From Endozoicomonas sp965261315 (GTDB lineage: Bacteria > Pseudomonadota > Gammaproteobacteria > Pseudomonadales > Endozoicomonadaceae): a DNA stretch of 64,000 bases. The DNA is taken from NCBI GenBank assembly GCA_965261315.1, contig CBDHDM010000133.1:21957-85956 (forward strand). Reading direction: 5' to 3'. Positions within the stretch are counted from its first letter, which is position 1. Every line of letters begins with the position of its first letter. The position numbers and the translations under genes are program-made. The notes under the pieces were generated by a model. It was not told the DNA's origin. It saw only the letters and a list, made by a program, of their open reading frames with translations, and did not search any database. Positions 37,162-47,020 of this stretch are shown here, one piece after another.

Positions 37162-37840
37162 ATGAAAATTCTCTTTATACTGACCTCACATGATGAACTC
37201 GGTGCTACCGGTGAAAAGACGGGATTCTGGCTTGAGGAGTTTGCAGCTCCCTACTACCGCTTTCTGGATGCTGGTGCAGACATTACCCTGGTATCTCCTG
37301 CCGGAGGCCAGCCTCCGGTTGACCCCAAAAGCCAGCTGCCTGACTTTCAAACCGACTCAACCCGACGCTTTGAACAAGACCTGCCTCTACAGGAGAAGCT
37401 GGCCAGCACTGGCAAATTAGCAGAGGTTTCTGCTGATAATTATGATGCAGTATTTTACCCTGGGGGGCATGGCCCTCTCTGGGATTTAACCAGCGCCTCT
37501 GACTCCATTGCCCTTATTGAACGTTTCTACCAACAGGGCAAGCCGGTTTCTGCTGTATGTCATGCTCCAGCAGTGCTTCTAAAAGCCCTTAACCAAAATG
37601 GGGAGTCTCTTATTAAAGGCAAGAAGGTTACTGGATTCAGTAACAGTGAAGAGATTGCCGTACAGCTGGAAGAGATTGTTCCTTTTTCTCTGGAAGATGA
37701 ACTCAAAAAGGCGGGAGGCATTTATACACAAGGCCCCCGACTGGAATAGTTACCTGATTCAGGATGACCTTATAATAACCGGACAGAACCCAGCCTCTTC
37801 GGAAGCCGTTGCCGATGCCGTTATCGCATTACTCGCGTAG
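37162..37840 (+). pseudogene. DJ-1/PfpI family protein, frameshifted near the C-terminus
   Basis: Cytoplasmic protein of the DJ-1/PfpI superfamily (Hsp31-like glyoxalase or amidotransferase-like). The nucleophile-elbow Cys is in SAVCHAPAVLL and the conserved YPGGHGPLWDL is present. The first frame stops at 37749. The downstream frame gives APDWNSYLIQDD and ITGQNPASSEAVADAVI to 37840, exactly the normal C-terminus, and one extra base near 37732 (in GGCCCCC) explains the break. The repaired length is about 225 residues, normal for the family. Confidence 0.85.
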
Positions 37841-37875
37841 ATTGCATCTTCAAAAACGCAAGGAACTAAAAACAG

Positions 37876-38295
37876 TGAAAAAATCCGCGATCCTGTGCCT
37901 GCTTGCACTTCCGCTAATGATCAACACGAAAGTGCAGGCTGATTCGGCCGAGCCCCCCCTGCCCCGAGAGTCCAAACTGTGTCAGTAGTCTGGTTTCTGG
38001 CAAGCAGAATATTCCACCATTCTATTTCCACGATACCGATAACACACAAATTAAGGAAAGACTGGTGAATACGTTGCAGAGCTGGCCCAATGCAGAGGTC
38101 ATCAGCAGTAATGAACAGGTTGTCATTACTGTTTTTACAACGCCCTGGCTTAAGTTCAAGGATGACCTGATACTGATTATCCGTCCTGACGGCAGGGTTG
38201 ATGTTCGTTCTTCCTCCCGTATCGGATATTATGACTTTGGTGCTAACCGGCGCCGTGTTGAACTGCTGAGAACAACGTTAACTCCAAGTCAATAA
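37876..38295 (+). pseudogene. DUF1499-family exported protein, frameshifted
   Basis: A GTG start at 37876 opens a signal peptide (KKSAILCLLALPLMINTKVQA) and stops early at 37989. One extra C in a CCCC run near 37965 explains this: the other frame reads ESPNCVSSLVSG, the characteristic DUF1499 motif, and continues through LQSWPNAEVISSNEQ to a stop at 38295. The repaired protein is about 139 residues and periplasmic. The family function is unknown. Confidence 0.75.
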
Positions 38296-38448
38296 GCCAG
38301 AAATATCCGATTCCATATGACCGGATACTTACGGCATACCAAACTGCGAGCGATTTGTGTGACTTGAACCAGATTATTCTCCCGTATTCTCTTAGTGGTC
38401 TCCCCTTTGCTAGAATGGACGGATTTAGGCGACTATAAAGGGTGATAG

Positions 38449-39465
38449 ATGATAGCGATCGAAATGTGTGCTGGTGCAGGAGGTCAGGCGCTAGGGTTAC
38501 ATGAAGCTGGTTTTCAACATGCAGCTCTTATTGAAATCGACCATCACGCATGTGAAACCTTACGGCTGAATAATAGCCAGCTCAACCTCGGTTGGGATGA
38601 CATTATTGAAGGTGATCTAAAAGAGTTCGCTAAATCATCGGCTGGTTTTGCGGGCCGCATCGATCTTGTTGCCGGCGGTGTTCCCTGCCCTCCCTTTAGT
38701 AAAGCTGGACAGCAATTAGGGCATGAAGATGAGCGTGACCTATTCCCCATCGCCTTGCAAGTCGTGAAGAGAGTAAAGCCTAGAGCGGTAATGCTTGAGA
38801 ATGTCCCCGGACTCTTTGAGGAAAAATTCCGCTGGTATCGAGACAAAATATCCTCCGAACTTGCCACTATGGGCTACAAGAGCGAGTGGAAGTTACACCA
38901 TGCCAGTGATTATGGCGTACCACAACTCAGACCCAGAGTTATTCTGGTTGCAATGCTTCAAGAAGACTTCCAGCACTTCACTTGGCCGAAACCGGTGGCA
39001 GACACCTTAACTGTTGGCGATGCCCTATATGACCTGATCTCAGAAGGTGGTTGGGAAGGTGCCGACGAATGGCGGGAAAGAGCCAATAAGATTGCTCCTA
39101 CTTTAGTGGGTGGCTCTAAGAAACATGGTGGACCGGATCTCGGTCCGACTCGGGCTAAACGCCAATGGCGCGAGCTGGGAGTCAATGCACACCGGCTTGC
39201 TAATGATGGTGAGGTACCGGAAAAGGGCTTTGAAGGCGCTATGAAGCGTGACGGCTCTATTCAAGAAGGCTGTGAAAATATGCCACTCCTGAATGTTAGG
39301 ATGGCAGCAAGAATACAAGGCTTTCCTGATGACTGGAGCTTCTATGGCAGCAAGACCCACGCTTATCGCCAGGTAGGAAACGCTTTTCCTCCCCCTGTTG
39401 CCAAGGCTATCGGGATACAGATTATCAAAGCATTACGTGCTGAGCCAAAGGAATGCGCGGCATGA
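38449..39465 (+). CDS. DNA (cytosine-5) methyltransferase of an NgoMIV-like system
   Basis: A type II modification enzyme of 338 residues with C5-methyltransferase motifs in order: motif I CAGAGGQALGLHEAG (SAM binding), motif IV GGVPCPPFSKAGQ with catalytic Cys80, motif VI LENVPG (Glu117), motif VIII QLRPR and motif X YRQVGNAFPPPVAKAIG. Its stop overlaps the start of the restriction gene as ATGA, so the two are co-translated. The partner nuclease resembles NgoMIV, so the expected target is GCCGGC. It is intact among frameshifted neighbours. The pair looks like a horizontally acquired cassette between a DUF1499 gene and yffB-dapD. Confidence 0.93.
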   Translation: MIAIEMCAGAGGQALGLHEAGFQHAALIEIDHHACETLRLNNSQLNLGWDDIIEGDLKEFAKSSAGFAGRIDLVAGGVPCPPFSKAGQQLGHEDERDLFPIALQVVKRVKPRAVMLENVPGLFEEKFRWYRDKISSELATMGYKSEWKLHHASDYGVPQLRPRVILVAMLQEDFQHFTWPKPVADTLTVGDALYDLISEGGWEGADEWRERANKIAPTLVGGSKKHGGPDLGPTRAKRQWRELGVNAHRLANDGEVPEKGFEGAMKRDGSIQEGCENMPLLNVRMAARIQGFPDDWSFYGSKTHAYRQVGNAFPPPVAKAIGIQIIKALRAEPKECAA

Positions 39466-40361
39466 GTATATTGTCTCAAGAAAGAACGGACTTTCATCGC
39501 TACCTCATCGAGAAGGAAATTCTTACTCGCGCTCACTTCTCTAAATTTGGTGCTGGCTACATATGCAGCAATGCAGACAACGGCCAAAAGCACAGTGTTT
39601 TGGTTGCAAATTTACTGGCCGACAAAATTGCAAAAAAAACGGGTGTAACACTGGTAGAGCGCAAGAAAAAAGACGGCCAAACACTGGGTAATGAATTCGA
39701 GGAAGCTTGCACTTTATATCTGCAAAATACCTTCCTAAAGCTAGGCAATCTCAGGCCGGGGAACTGGGAAGTTCAAAAGATCAATAGCAGGAAGCAATCT
39801 GTACTCGGCAAGTATGAGCAATATACCCACCTTGCAGAGCTGGGCCGTTTGGCTTCTGAATATTCTGAGCTGCGTAACTTCTTAGGCGATGGTTACACCG
39901 TCGCTCCTGATGTGATTATTGCCCGGATTCCAGAAAGTGACGAAATAATTAATAAAGAGACCTGTATTGTTGATAGTAACTCCTGCCACCAAGCAATGCT
40001 CAGAGTCGCGAATCATAAGGACGAAATTGCTCATATCCTTCATGCAAGCGTATCTTGCAAGTTCACCATGCGCTCGGACAGGTCACAGAATACAAGAACC
40101 GAAGCACTGAACCTTATCAGAGCCAGAAAAGGGCGCTCTCCGCATATCGTCTCCCTAACTTCTGAACCAACAGCCAGCAGAATTGCCTCCCTTGCTCTTG
40201 GCACTGGTGATCTGGACTGTGTATATCACTTCGCTTTATATGAATTACGTGAGGCTCTGGTTGAGCTGGATGCTGATGACGCCCTTGATCTGCTCGACTC
40301 GATGGTTAATGGAAAAAGGCTGAAAGACATCAGCGATCTGCCTCTTGATTTAGCGGTATAA
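39462..40361 (+). CDS. NgoMIV-like type II restriction endonuclease
   Basis: 299 residues starting at ATG 39462, within the methyltransferase stop (ATGA), with AAAGGA upstream. The sequence follows NgoMIV along its length. Conserved segments include GNEFEEAC (Glu80), APDVII (Asp150), SCKFTMRSDRSQNTR (Lys200), ALGTGDLDCVYHFALYELRE and the C-terminal VNGKRLKDISDLPLDLAV. These acidic and lysine residues form the metal-dependent active site, corresponding to E70, D140 and K187 of NgoMIV. NgoMIV cleaves GCCGGC as a tetramer that needs two sites; the same specificity is inferred here. GCCGGC occurs in the window (e.g. near 8412, 38670, 41550), so the host must be methylated if the enzyme is active. 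Confidence 0.9.
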   Translation: MSILSQERTDFHRYLIEKEILTRAHFSKFGAGYICSNADNGQKHSVLVANLLADKIAKKTGVTLVERKKKDGQTLGNEFEEACTLYLQNTFLKLGNLRPGNWEVQKINSRKQSVLGKYEQYTHLAELGRLASEYSELRNFLGDGYTVAPDVIIARIPESDEIINKETCIVDSNSCHQAMLRVANHKDEIAHILHASVSCKFTMRSDRSQNTRTEALNLIRARKGRSPHIVSLTSEPTASRIASLALGTGDLDCVYHFALYELREALVELDADDALDLLDSMVNGKRLKDISDLPLDLAV

Positions 40362-40378
40362 CAACACAGTAGACAATA

Positions 40379-40723
40379 ATGATTACTCTTTTTGGAATTC
40401 CCAATTGCGACACTATTAAGAAAGCTCGCCGCTGGCTGGAGAATACGGGTATTGAATACCGTTTCCATGACTATAGAAAGGACGGCCTCCAGAAAGACAT
40501 GCTAAAGCAGTGGGCTGACGAACTGGGGTGGGAAGCACTGTTAAACCGCCGTGGAACTACCTGGCGCAAGCTCCCCGAACAAGAGAAGTCTGCCATTGAT
40601 GCAGAGCGGGCTATTACTCTGATGCTGGAGCAGCCTGCCATGATTAAACGCCCCTTACTGGATACGGGCAGCCAGAAGTTGCTGGGCTTTTGTGAAGAAC
40701 AATACAGCAACTTACTTTCATAA
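40379..40723 (+). CDS. yffB: ArsC-family reductase YffB
   Basis: 114-residue thioredoxin-fold protein of the ArsC/Spx family. The single Cys in FGIPNCDTIKKARRWL is the family signature. It sits directly upstream of dapD, as in many pseudomonads and E. coli relatives. The substrate is not established; activity on glutathione or metabolites has been suggested for the family. Intact. Confidence 0.9.
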   Translation: MITLFGIPNCDTIKKARRWLENTGIEYRFHDYRKDGLQKDMLKQWADELGWEALLNRRGTTWRKLPEQEKSAIDAERAITLMLEQPAMIKRPLLDTGSQKLLGFCEEQYSNLLS

Positions 40724-40749
40724 CAGACGATCAAACTGAAGGAATGATA

Positions 40750-41791
40750 ATGAGTAAGCACCATTTCAGTCTGGCCATTGGTATTGGCAGCAAAAACAAG
40801 AAAGACCAGTGGCTGGAAGTATTCTACCCCAAACCTATCCTCAACCCGGCCCCTGAATTGCTGGATAGCATTGCCAAGCTGGTTAACTATACCGGTGGCA
40901 ACGAGTTCATTGAACTTGACAGCAAAACCCTGCATGCCCTGGAAGACCTGTTTGTCGATATTGAGCAAACTGAGCTCGCCACAATTACCGCGCAGTCTTG
41001 AAGAGAGTGATCAACCACGGGTCATCACCATTCTGGAAACTGATGATGCCCCCACCAGCACACCAGAAGCCTATCTGAAGCTTCATTTGCTTTCTCACCG
41101 CCTGGTCAAACCTCATGGTGTTAATCTGCAAGGCATTTTCCCTCTGCTGCCCAATGTTGCCTGGACCAGTGAAGGCGCTATAGACCTGGAAGAACTCCCC
41201 GCTCGCCAGCTGTGGGCTCGTGCTGAAGGCCGTGTTCTGAGCGTCAATTCAGTGGATAAATTCCCGAAAATGACCGACTACGTTGTACCTGCAGGCGTTC
41301 GTATTGCCCATACCGCCAGGGTTCGCCTTGGAGCTTATGTCGGTGAAGGGACGACCGTTATGCATGAAGGCTTTATCAACTTCAACGCAGGTACCGAAGG
41401 GTAAAAGCATGGTTGAAGGCCGTGTTTCCGCTGGTGTTATGGTGGGTGAAGGTTCTGACCTTGGCGGTGGTTGCAGTACCGATGGGAACACTCTCCGGAA
41501 GGTAACAACATTGTGATCTCTGTGGGCGAAAACTGTCTGATCGGTGCTAATGCCGGCCTTGGCATTCCACTGGGTGACCGCTGCATTATTGAAGCCGGGC
41601 TTTACCTCACCGCCGCCAGTAAGGTTCAGGTGCTTGATGACCAGAGAGATGTCGTTGAAGTGGTGAAAGCGGGAGATCTGTCGGGTAAATCCGACCTGCT
41701 GTTCCGCAGAAACTCACTGACTGGAGCACTGGAATGCCTGACCAACAAATCCGCCATTGAGCTCAATGATGAGCTGCATTCTCATAACTGA
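40750..41791 (+). pseudogene. dapD: Tetrahydrodipicolinate N-succinyltransferase, four single-base insertions
   Basis: Enzyme of the succinylase branch of lysine/diaminopimelate synthesis, with a left-handed beta-helix fold. The start at ATG 40750 has AAGGA upstream. The frame changes near 41000, 41401 (GGG run), 41480 and 41506. Removing one base at each restores a continuous protein of about 345 residues, the size of the Pseudomonas-type enzyme, with hexapeptide regions such as RIAHTARVRLGAYVGEGT and ENCLIGANAGLGIPLGDRC. DapD is normally essential because DAP is needed for peptidoglycan. Four breaks in it therefore argue for sequence errors rather than a true pseudogene. Confidence 0.9.
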
Positions 41792-41828
41792 TCCTATCCG
41801 TACATTAAAGTACTGGATAGTCTGGATA

Positions 41829-41851
41829 GCCCCGTTGTCTAATAACGGGGC
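41829..41851 (+). terminator. Hairpin after dapD
   Basis: GCCCCGTT and AACGGGGC form a perfect 8-bp stem with a 7-nt loop 38 bp after dapD. No T run follows, so termination is uncertain. Confidence 0.5.
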
Positions 41852-41888
41852 AATTCACAATTCAATGGACCAGGTCTTTACAATAAAA

Positions 41889-42475
41889 ATGCGTCATACG
41901 ATTTTTGATACACCCGTCGTTAACAGCTGTTTTCGCCCTTTTATCCCGTCTTGGCCTGAAGCTGTTTGGCTGGAAGCTTGAAGGCCAGCGCCCTACCGCC
42001 CGCAAGTACGTTATTATTGCCGCTCCGCACACCAGCAACTGGGACTTTTGTCCTGACCATTGCCTTCGCCTTCTGTTTCCGAATGAAAGTGTTTCTGGAT
42101 GGGGAAAAGCAGCCTGTTCAACGGGTCCGCTTGGCGGCATAATGAAGTGGCTGGGAGGCGCGTACCGGTTGACCGCAGCAAAGCCAATGGGCTGGTTCAA
42201 CAAATGGTAGATACCTTCCATGACTATTCGGACTTCGCCATTGCTATTCCTCCTGAAGGTACCCGAAGTAAAGTCCGTCAGTGGAAAAGCGGCTTCTAAC
42301 CACGTAGCTCACGGGGCAGGGGTTCCCATCGCACTGGGTTTTCTCGACTTTAAAAAGAAAGTTGGTGGTTTTTGGCCCCATGTTCTTTACTACAGGCAAC
42401 TATGAATCAGACTTGGAAAAAATACAGGAATTTTATCAACATATGACCGGTAAAAATCCAAAGCAGTTTGCCTGA
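41889..42475 (+). pseudogene. PlsC-like 1-acyl-glycerol-3-phosphate acyltransferase, multiple frameshifts
   Basis: Fragments in different frames read in order as one lysophospholipid acyltransferase: MRHTIFDTPVVNSC, then RLGLKLFGWKLEGQ, AAPHTSNWDF (catalytic H-x4-D), GIMKWLGG, PVDRSKANGLVQQMV, then IAIPPEGTRSKV (motif III) and GNYESDLEKIQEFY to a stop at 42475. At least four indels are needed. The repaired protein has about 195 residues, matching the short family found in marine gammaproteobacteria. It acylates lysophosphatidate or a related lipid at the inner membrane. Confidence 0.75.
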
Positions 42476-42494
42476 TTCGGGATATACTTCCTCG

Positions 42495-42568
42495 AAAATA
42501 TCTCTTTTTTCACTTGGCTACTTAACTCAACACAGTGAGTAGCCAGTTGTTAGACTTCGAGATATTTT
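42495..42568. terminator. Nested hairpin after the acyltransferase gene
   Basis: The outer stem AAAATATCTC/GAGATATTTT encloses an inner stem TGGCTACT/AGTAGCCA. A T run ends the structure. Probably a terminator. Confidence 0.5.
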
Positions 42569-42765
42569 TTAAAACTATGGAACCATTTTAAGAAATAACA
42601 CTCTGAGAAAACAAGGAATATTAAATCATAAAATATATTAAGATCACTATTATAAGATAATGAAAACTGAAAAACTATAACTTTGCTGGCACCCAGGCAT
42701 TTCAAGCCAAGCATTCAGATCAAGCAACTTCAGAGACTGGTGTAATCAAACAACACCAAGGAAGT

Positions 42766-42930
42766 ATGTCACTCCAAACAGGACCACTCGATCAACAAAA
42801 ACGATTAGTGAATACAAAGTCGAGTTCCCGGATAACAAAAAAAACAACTGAAGATAGCCCACACCCTGAAAATGACAGATACAACGTACACACAACCATG
42901 CCATTTCATGGTAGCGATGAAAAGCACTAA
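42766..42930 (+). CDS. Small hypothetical protein of 54 residues
   Basis: ATG with AAGGAAG immediately upstream opens a hydrophilic 54-residue frame (MSLQTGPLDQQKRLVNTKSS...). It has no recognisable domain and lies in an AT-rich region without other genes. It may be the N-terminal stub of a larger lost gene or a chance frame. Low confidence. Confidence 0.25.
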   Translation: MSLQTGPLDQQKRLVNTKSSSRITKKTTEDSPHPENDRYNVHTTMPFHGSDEKH

Positions 42931-43039
42931 TAAATTAACACGCTTGAGGACGATAAAAATCGTTATCGCGCGTATCTGGTTGCGACCGCCTCCTGATTAC
43001 TTACTACAAGGAGGCTTTCTTCAAAAACTATTAAGTCAA

Positions 43040-43424
43040 CTATCGCTGGTTCACCATAAAATCCGCCAGCCGAAAGATTGGCTCTTTCAGCATACTTTTC
43101 AACTCAGCGCTGGGCACCCACTTCATCCAGTGCCTTGTCCCAGCAATAGAGCCACTGATCACGCGCCGACTCACTGATATCATAAGGCTTGTGCGGATCA
43201 GTTAAACAAACAGTCCCATACTTCTCCAGATAGTGATGAGGACCTCCCAGCCAGCCACAGAGGTACTCATAAAGCTTCTCTTTAACATCGGTCAGTGAGC
43301 GGGCATGCATTTTCCGGATGTGCTCCGCTTCTGGCAGGTCATCCATGGCATCATAAAATGCATTGGCAAGGGTTCGAATACCTTCATCTTCACCCAACAG
43401 GTGATAGGGCGTCTGTTCTGTCAT
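43040..43424 (-). pseudogene. Group II truncated haemoglobin, one frameshift
   Basis: Short 2-on-2 globin of the trHb2 class. The first 106 codons include NAFYDAMDDLPEAEHIRKMH, then YLCGWLGGPHHYLEKYG (Trp and His around the haem) and DQWLYCWDKALDEVGA. The frame then stops at 43104, and the next frame continues SAELKSMLKEPIFRLADFMV to 43040, the usual C-terminus. One extra C in a CCC run near 43110 explains the break; the repaired length is 128 residues. Likely functions are oxygen or NO binding. Confidence 0.85.
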
Positions 43425-43637
43425 TGTTATTAATCTCTGTTCGCCTTATTTGGCCTAGCATACGTCATTACTGGCTGATCGACAGCTTAATAGGGGCATT
43501 CGCCAATCTCAAGCGCAAATGGACTAGAAATTTACTGACCAGATAACCCCATAAGAATGCTCTCTTTTGCAAATTTCTTTGAATCAGAGGACACTGTTCA
43601 GCAAGCAAAAAGAATAAATAAGTAGCAAGGAATGCCA

Positions 43638-44425
43638 ATGGCAGAGTCAAACCAGAAAATCGCCGCTCTTTATTGATGCGGATAATGCTCCCGCCAGAAA
43701 AATTGAAAAAATTCTCTCCGAAATGGCGAAATACGGCGTTGTGAGCATTCGTCGAGCCTACGGCAACTGGAAGAGTCATACCGTGAAAGGATGGGAGGAA
43801 CAGCTGCATGAGTACGCCATCCAACCTATCCAGCAATTCGACCTGACCAAAGGTAAAATTGCCACCGATATGGCGATGACCCATTGATGCCATGGACACC
43901 CTGTACACAAAAAAAATGGATGCATTCTGCATCGTGTCATCTGACAGCGACTTTACGCCACTGATCATGCGATTTGCTCTCCGAAGGGAAAAGTGGTATA
44001 CGGTTTCGGTGAACGTAAAGCGCCTTCTCCCTTTGTCAATGCCTGTTCACGCTTCCTCTACCTTGAGTGAACCTGAAGCTGACGTCTGAGAAAATCCCTG
44101 AAAACAGCAAGAAAAGTGGCCATGAGTTGAAAGCCTGATACCAAACTCATGAACCTGATACGCAATGCGATCGACACAGAGCCAGGATGATGATGGCTGG
44201 GCATATCTAGGCCGAATAGGTGCAGTAATATCCAATCAGGCCTCTTTTGACCCCCGAAACTACGGTTATAAAAAACTGGGGGACCTGATCAGAGCTGTTG
44301 ACCTGTTTGAAACCCAGGTCATGGACAATAACCAGATGAGTGTTCGAGATAAACGACGGGGAAAACCATATTCAGAATGGTGGCCATTAGCGGCTCAGGT
44401 GCGTTTAACTGCTATATACTTATAG
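43638..44425 (+). pseudogene. NYN-domain (DUF88/LabA-like) protein with C-terminal OST-HTH-like region, multiple frameshifts
   Basis: Starting at ATG 43638 (AAGGA upstream), fragments in shifting frames read MAESNQKIAAL, IDADNAP, KYGVVSIRRAYGNWKS, HEYAIQPIQQFDLTKGK, ATDMAMT, IDAMDTLYTKKMDAFCIVSS, DSDFTPLIMRFALR, then YGFGERKAPSPFVNACSRF. This is the NYN nuclease-like domain with its acidic residues (DADN, TD, SSDSD). The last part (DGWAYLGRIGAVISNQ ... YKKLGDLI) matches the OST-HTH/LOTUS RNA-binding type. At least three or four indels are needed. The intact relative is a predicted RNA-processing enzyme. Confidence 0.75.
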
Positions 44426-44538
44426 CTGTCTGATTACTTTGACATAGAGGGCACCGGATAATGCGTGTGGCCCCACCAATCTCCAGAGTTATTTGCTGGC
44501 AGCCAACTCCATCCGGAGCAGTACATCACCCCGTTCGC

Positions 44539-44933
44539 TCAAAACACCTTTTCTTCAACAAGCTGAAAGCCATAGCGATCATAAAAACGGCAACCTACGG
44601 CATTCTCCTTGAATACCTCAACCACCAGGCCACCATGCAGCTCACGAGCCTTATCCATTAAGGCCTTACCCAGCCCATGACCATGAAGAGCAGGATCAAC
44701 AAACAAGCCACCCACTTCATTTCCTATCAGGGCAATTAAGCCAACGACGCTGCCATTGTGAACAACAACCCATGTCTCTGCATTGGGTAGATATATTTCT
44801 GGTATATTGCGGCGTTCCTGATCAAAAAAAAGCCTCGGTCATAAACGGATGAGCCAGACGGGATGAGTCCTTCCCAGACAGCTAACAACGCATTTACATC
44901 GCCATCCTGATAAAGCCTGATCTCTGTGCTCAT
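44539..44933 (-). pseudogene. GNAT-family N-acetyltransferase, frameshifted at a T8 tract
   Basis: Translation from ATG 44933 gives MSTEIRLYQDGDVNALLAVW... up to a run of eight T near 44825 (minus strand), after which the correct frame continues QERRNIPEIYLPNAE, then VGLIALIGNEVGGLFVDPAL, HGHGLGKALM (acetyl-CoA loop) and RYGFQLVEEKVF to 44539. The product is a GNAT acetyltransferase of about 131 residues with unknown substrate. The frame is off by one at the homopolymer. Confidence 0.75.
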
Positions 44934-44998
44934 TACTATAACCCTGTACCTTTCACGTATCCGTTTTATGAAGATCGAGAAGCGCTTTGTGAGCCCAG

Positions 44999-46363
44999 TC
45001 ACTTTGCGACGTCTTGGATTACGACTGTTATCGGTAAACACACGACCGGAAGCGCCATCACTCTCAGCTCTTCTGCCCGTTTTTCCATTGCCATGATGAT
45101 GCCTTTTTTCTGAAGGGTTTCGCTTACCTTCAGGTGCGTCTTGACGTGGCCCTATCCATCACTTTTGGCTTTTTCGGTTTCTTCGGCTTGGGAGGCTTAT
45201 TGGAAAGCTGGGTAACCGCAACGTCATTGACCGGTTCAAAACCGGCAATCACTTCTCTTGGCAATAACTCGTTAATCAGCCGCTCAATATCCCGAAGCTG
45301 TTTGCTCTCATCAGCACAAACCAGTGATACAGCTTTTCCTTCAGCACCGGCCCCGGCCCAGTCCGACCAATGCGATGCAACATAATCTTCAGGCACATTA
45401 GGCAGGTCAAAGTTAACCACTTGTGGCAGCTGATCAATATCAAGGCCACGGGCAGCAATGTCTGTCGCCACCAGCACAGTAATTTCATTACTCTTAAAGT
45501 TGGCCAGCGCTTTGGGTACGAGCCCCCTGACTCTTATTACCATGAATAGCAGCGGCCTGGATGCCTTTACCCTCAAGGTGACGAGTCAAACGGTTCGCAC
45601 CATGCTTGGTGCGGGTAAATACCAGCACCTGACTCCAGTTATTCTCCTTAATCAAGCGGGTCAACAACGCTGGTTTCTTATTTTTATCCACTGGATACAC
45701 CCACTGCTTAACCGTCTTTGCAGTGGTGTTTCGAGGAGAAACAGAGATCTCTACAGGCTGATGAACAATGGTTTTGGCCAGTTGCCTTATTTCATCCGAA
45801 AAAGTCGCGGAGAACATCAGGTTCTGTCTCTGCTTGGGAAGCAGTGCCAGAATGCGGCGAATATCGTAAATAAACCCCATATCCAGCATACGGTCGGCTT
45901 CATCCAGAACCAGGATTTCCAGATGCTTGAACTTCACCGCATTCTGATTGTACAGATCAATAAGCCTGCCTGGAGTCGCCACCAGAATGTCCGCACCCCG
46001 GCGCAGATTCATCATTTGAGGGTTAATTTTGACCCCGCCAAATACCACGGTAGAGCGAATAGGAAAATGCCGACCATAGGTCGCGACACTGTCTCCGACC
46101 TGGGCAGCCAATTCCCGGGTTGGCGTCAGAATTAATGCACGAACCTGATTGGGTCCAGCCCGCTCGCCTCTGCTCAACAACTCCAGAATTGGCAGCGTAA
46201 ACCCGGCAGTTTTGCCAGTCCCCGTCTGTGCTGCAGCCATCACATCCTGACCTTCCAGAACGGCAGGAATCGCCTCGGCCTGAATGGGGGAAGGTTGTTC
46301 GTAACCCTGCTCAGTAATGGCTTGCAGGATAGGAAGGGAGAGCCCGAGATTGGCGAAGGTCAT
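44999..46363 (-). pseudogene. rhlE: DEAD-box RNA helicase RhlE, at least three frameshifts
   Basis: The first 289 codons include motif Q, AAQTGTGKTAGF (I), PTRELAAQ (Ia), VLDEADRMLDMGF (II, DEAD) and MFSATFSDEI (III, SAT). The frame is then lost near 45530. It resumes in another as ITVLVATDIAARGLDIDQLPQVVNFDLPNVPEDY, breaks again near 45385 before HRIGRTG can be read, and returns with EGKAVSLVCADES. The lysine-rich tail also changes frame near 45140. Repaired, the protein would be about 450 residues, as for RhlE of E. coli, an RNA helicase involved in ribosome assembly and RNA decay. The exact C-terminus is uncertain. Confidence 0.85.
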
Positions 46364-46771
46364 GAAACTGTCTCATTAAGGGTCACCATTTATATAGCAG
46401 TGACTTTTCTGGAGGGGGCTGTAGCATACAGGGAGTGGTCACTTTATACCATTCGCAACCGTACAATTTTCATCCCTCCCTCAAGCCAAAGGCAATAAAT
46501 CCGTGCTTTCAGGATTATAACCACCCGATTTTCAGGAGTGAGTCGAAGGCAGAACTTCGGGAATCAAGCAAAGCTCAAATACTGAACTGTGAGCTTGTCC
46601 TTCTACTTACCAGCAGGCTCATTAATTCGGTTATGTTCGTCAGAAGCCATGGGCTGTTCTATTCTCAGCATCATGAAGCTGTTTAATTATCAATCAGGAA
46701 GCCGCAGGGTCGTTATCATCATGCTCTTCCTGCTTACTGCGGTTCTTTGCTACCTTCAAACCAGTTGCCTG
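46364..46771. other. Intergenic region between rhlE and cutA
   Basis: About 400 bp. The frame of cutA is open upstream to 46589 and includes a hydrophobic stretch near 46710-46770, but no ribosome site supports an earlier start. I see no other feature. Confidence 0.5.
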
Positions 46772-47020
46772 ATGCCCATGAAACACTCCACTGAGTTCTG
46801 CATGGTACTGACTACCTGCCCAAATCAACAGGAAGCAGATGCCCACGCCAAAGCAATCATAGAAAAGCGTTTAGGCGCCTGTGTTCAGAGCAGCCCGATT
46901 CACAGCCATTATATGTGGGAAGGGAAGGTTCAGTCCGAACCTGAAGTGTTACTGCGCATCAAAACCGCCTGTGATAATTACGATGCTCTGGAGCAGTACT
47001 TTAAATCTGCCCATAGCTAG
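46772..47020 (+). pseudogene. cutA: CutA1 divalent-cation tolerance protein, truncated by mobile-element activity
   Basis: The N-terminal three quarters of CutA are readable (MKHSTEFCMVLTTCPNQQEA, then AIIEKRLGACVQSSPIHSHY, MWEGKVQSEPEVLLRIKT). The frame stops at TAG within the CTAG that flanks the insertion sequence at 47021, and the usual C-terminus (VPEI...W) is absent. On the far side of the IS lies a group II intron end rather than the rest of cutA, so the 3' part was lost, not merely interrupted. Start candidates are ATG 46772 and 46778; an upstream in-frame hydrophobic extension has no ribosome site. Confidence 0.85.

Noticed and set aside
38449..40361. RM region considered as part of a larger defence island
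   Set aside because: The flanking genes (DUF1499 and yffB-dapD) are ordinary chromosomal genes; no further defence genes were seen.
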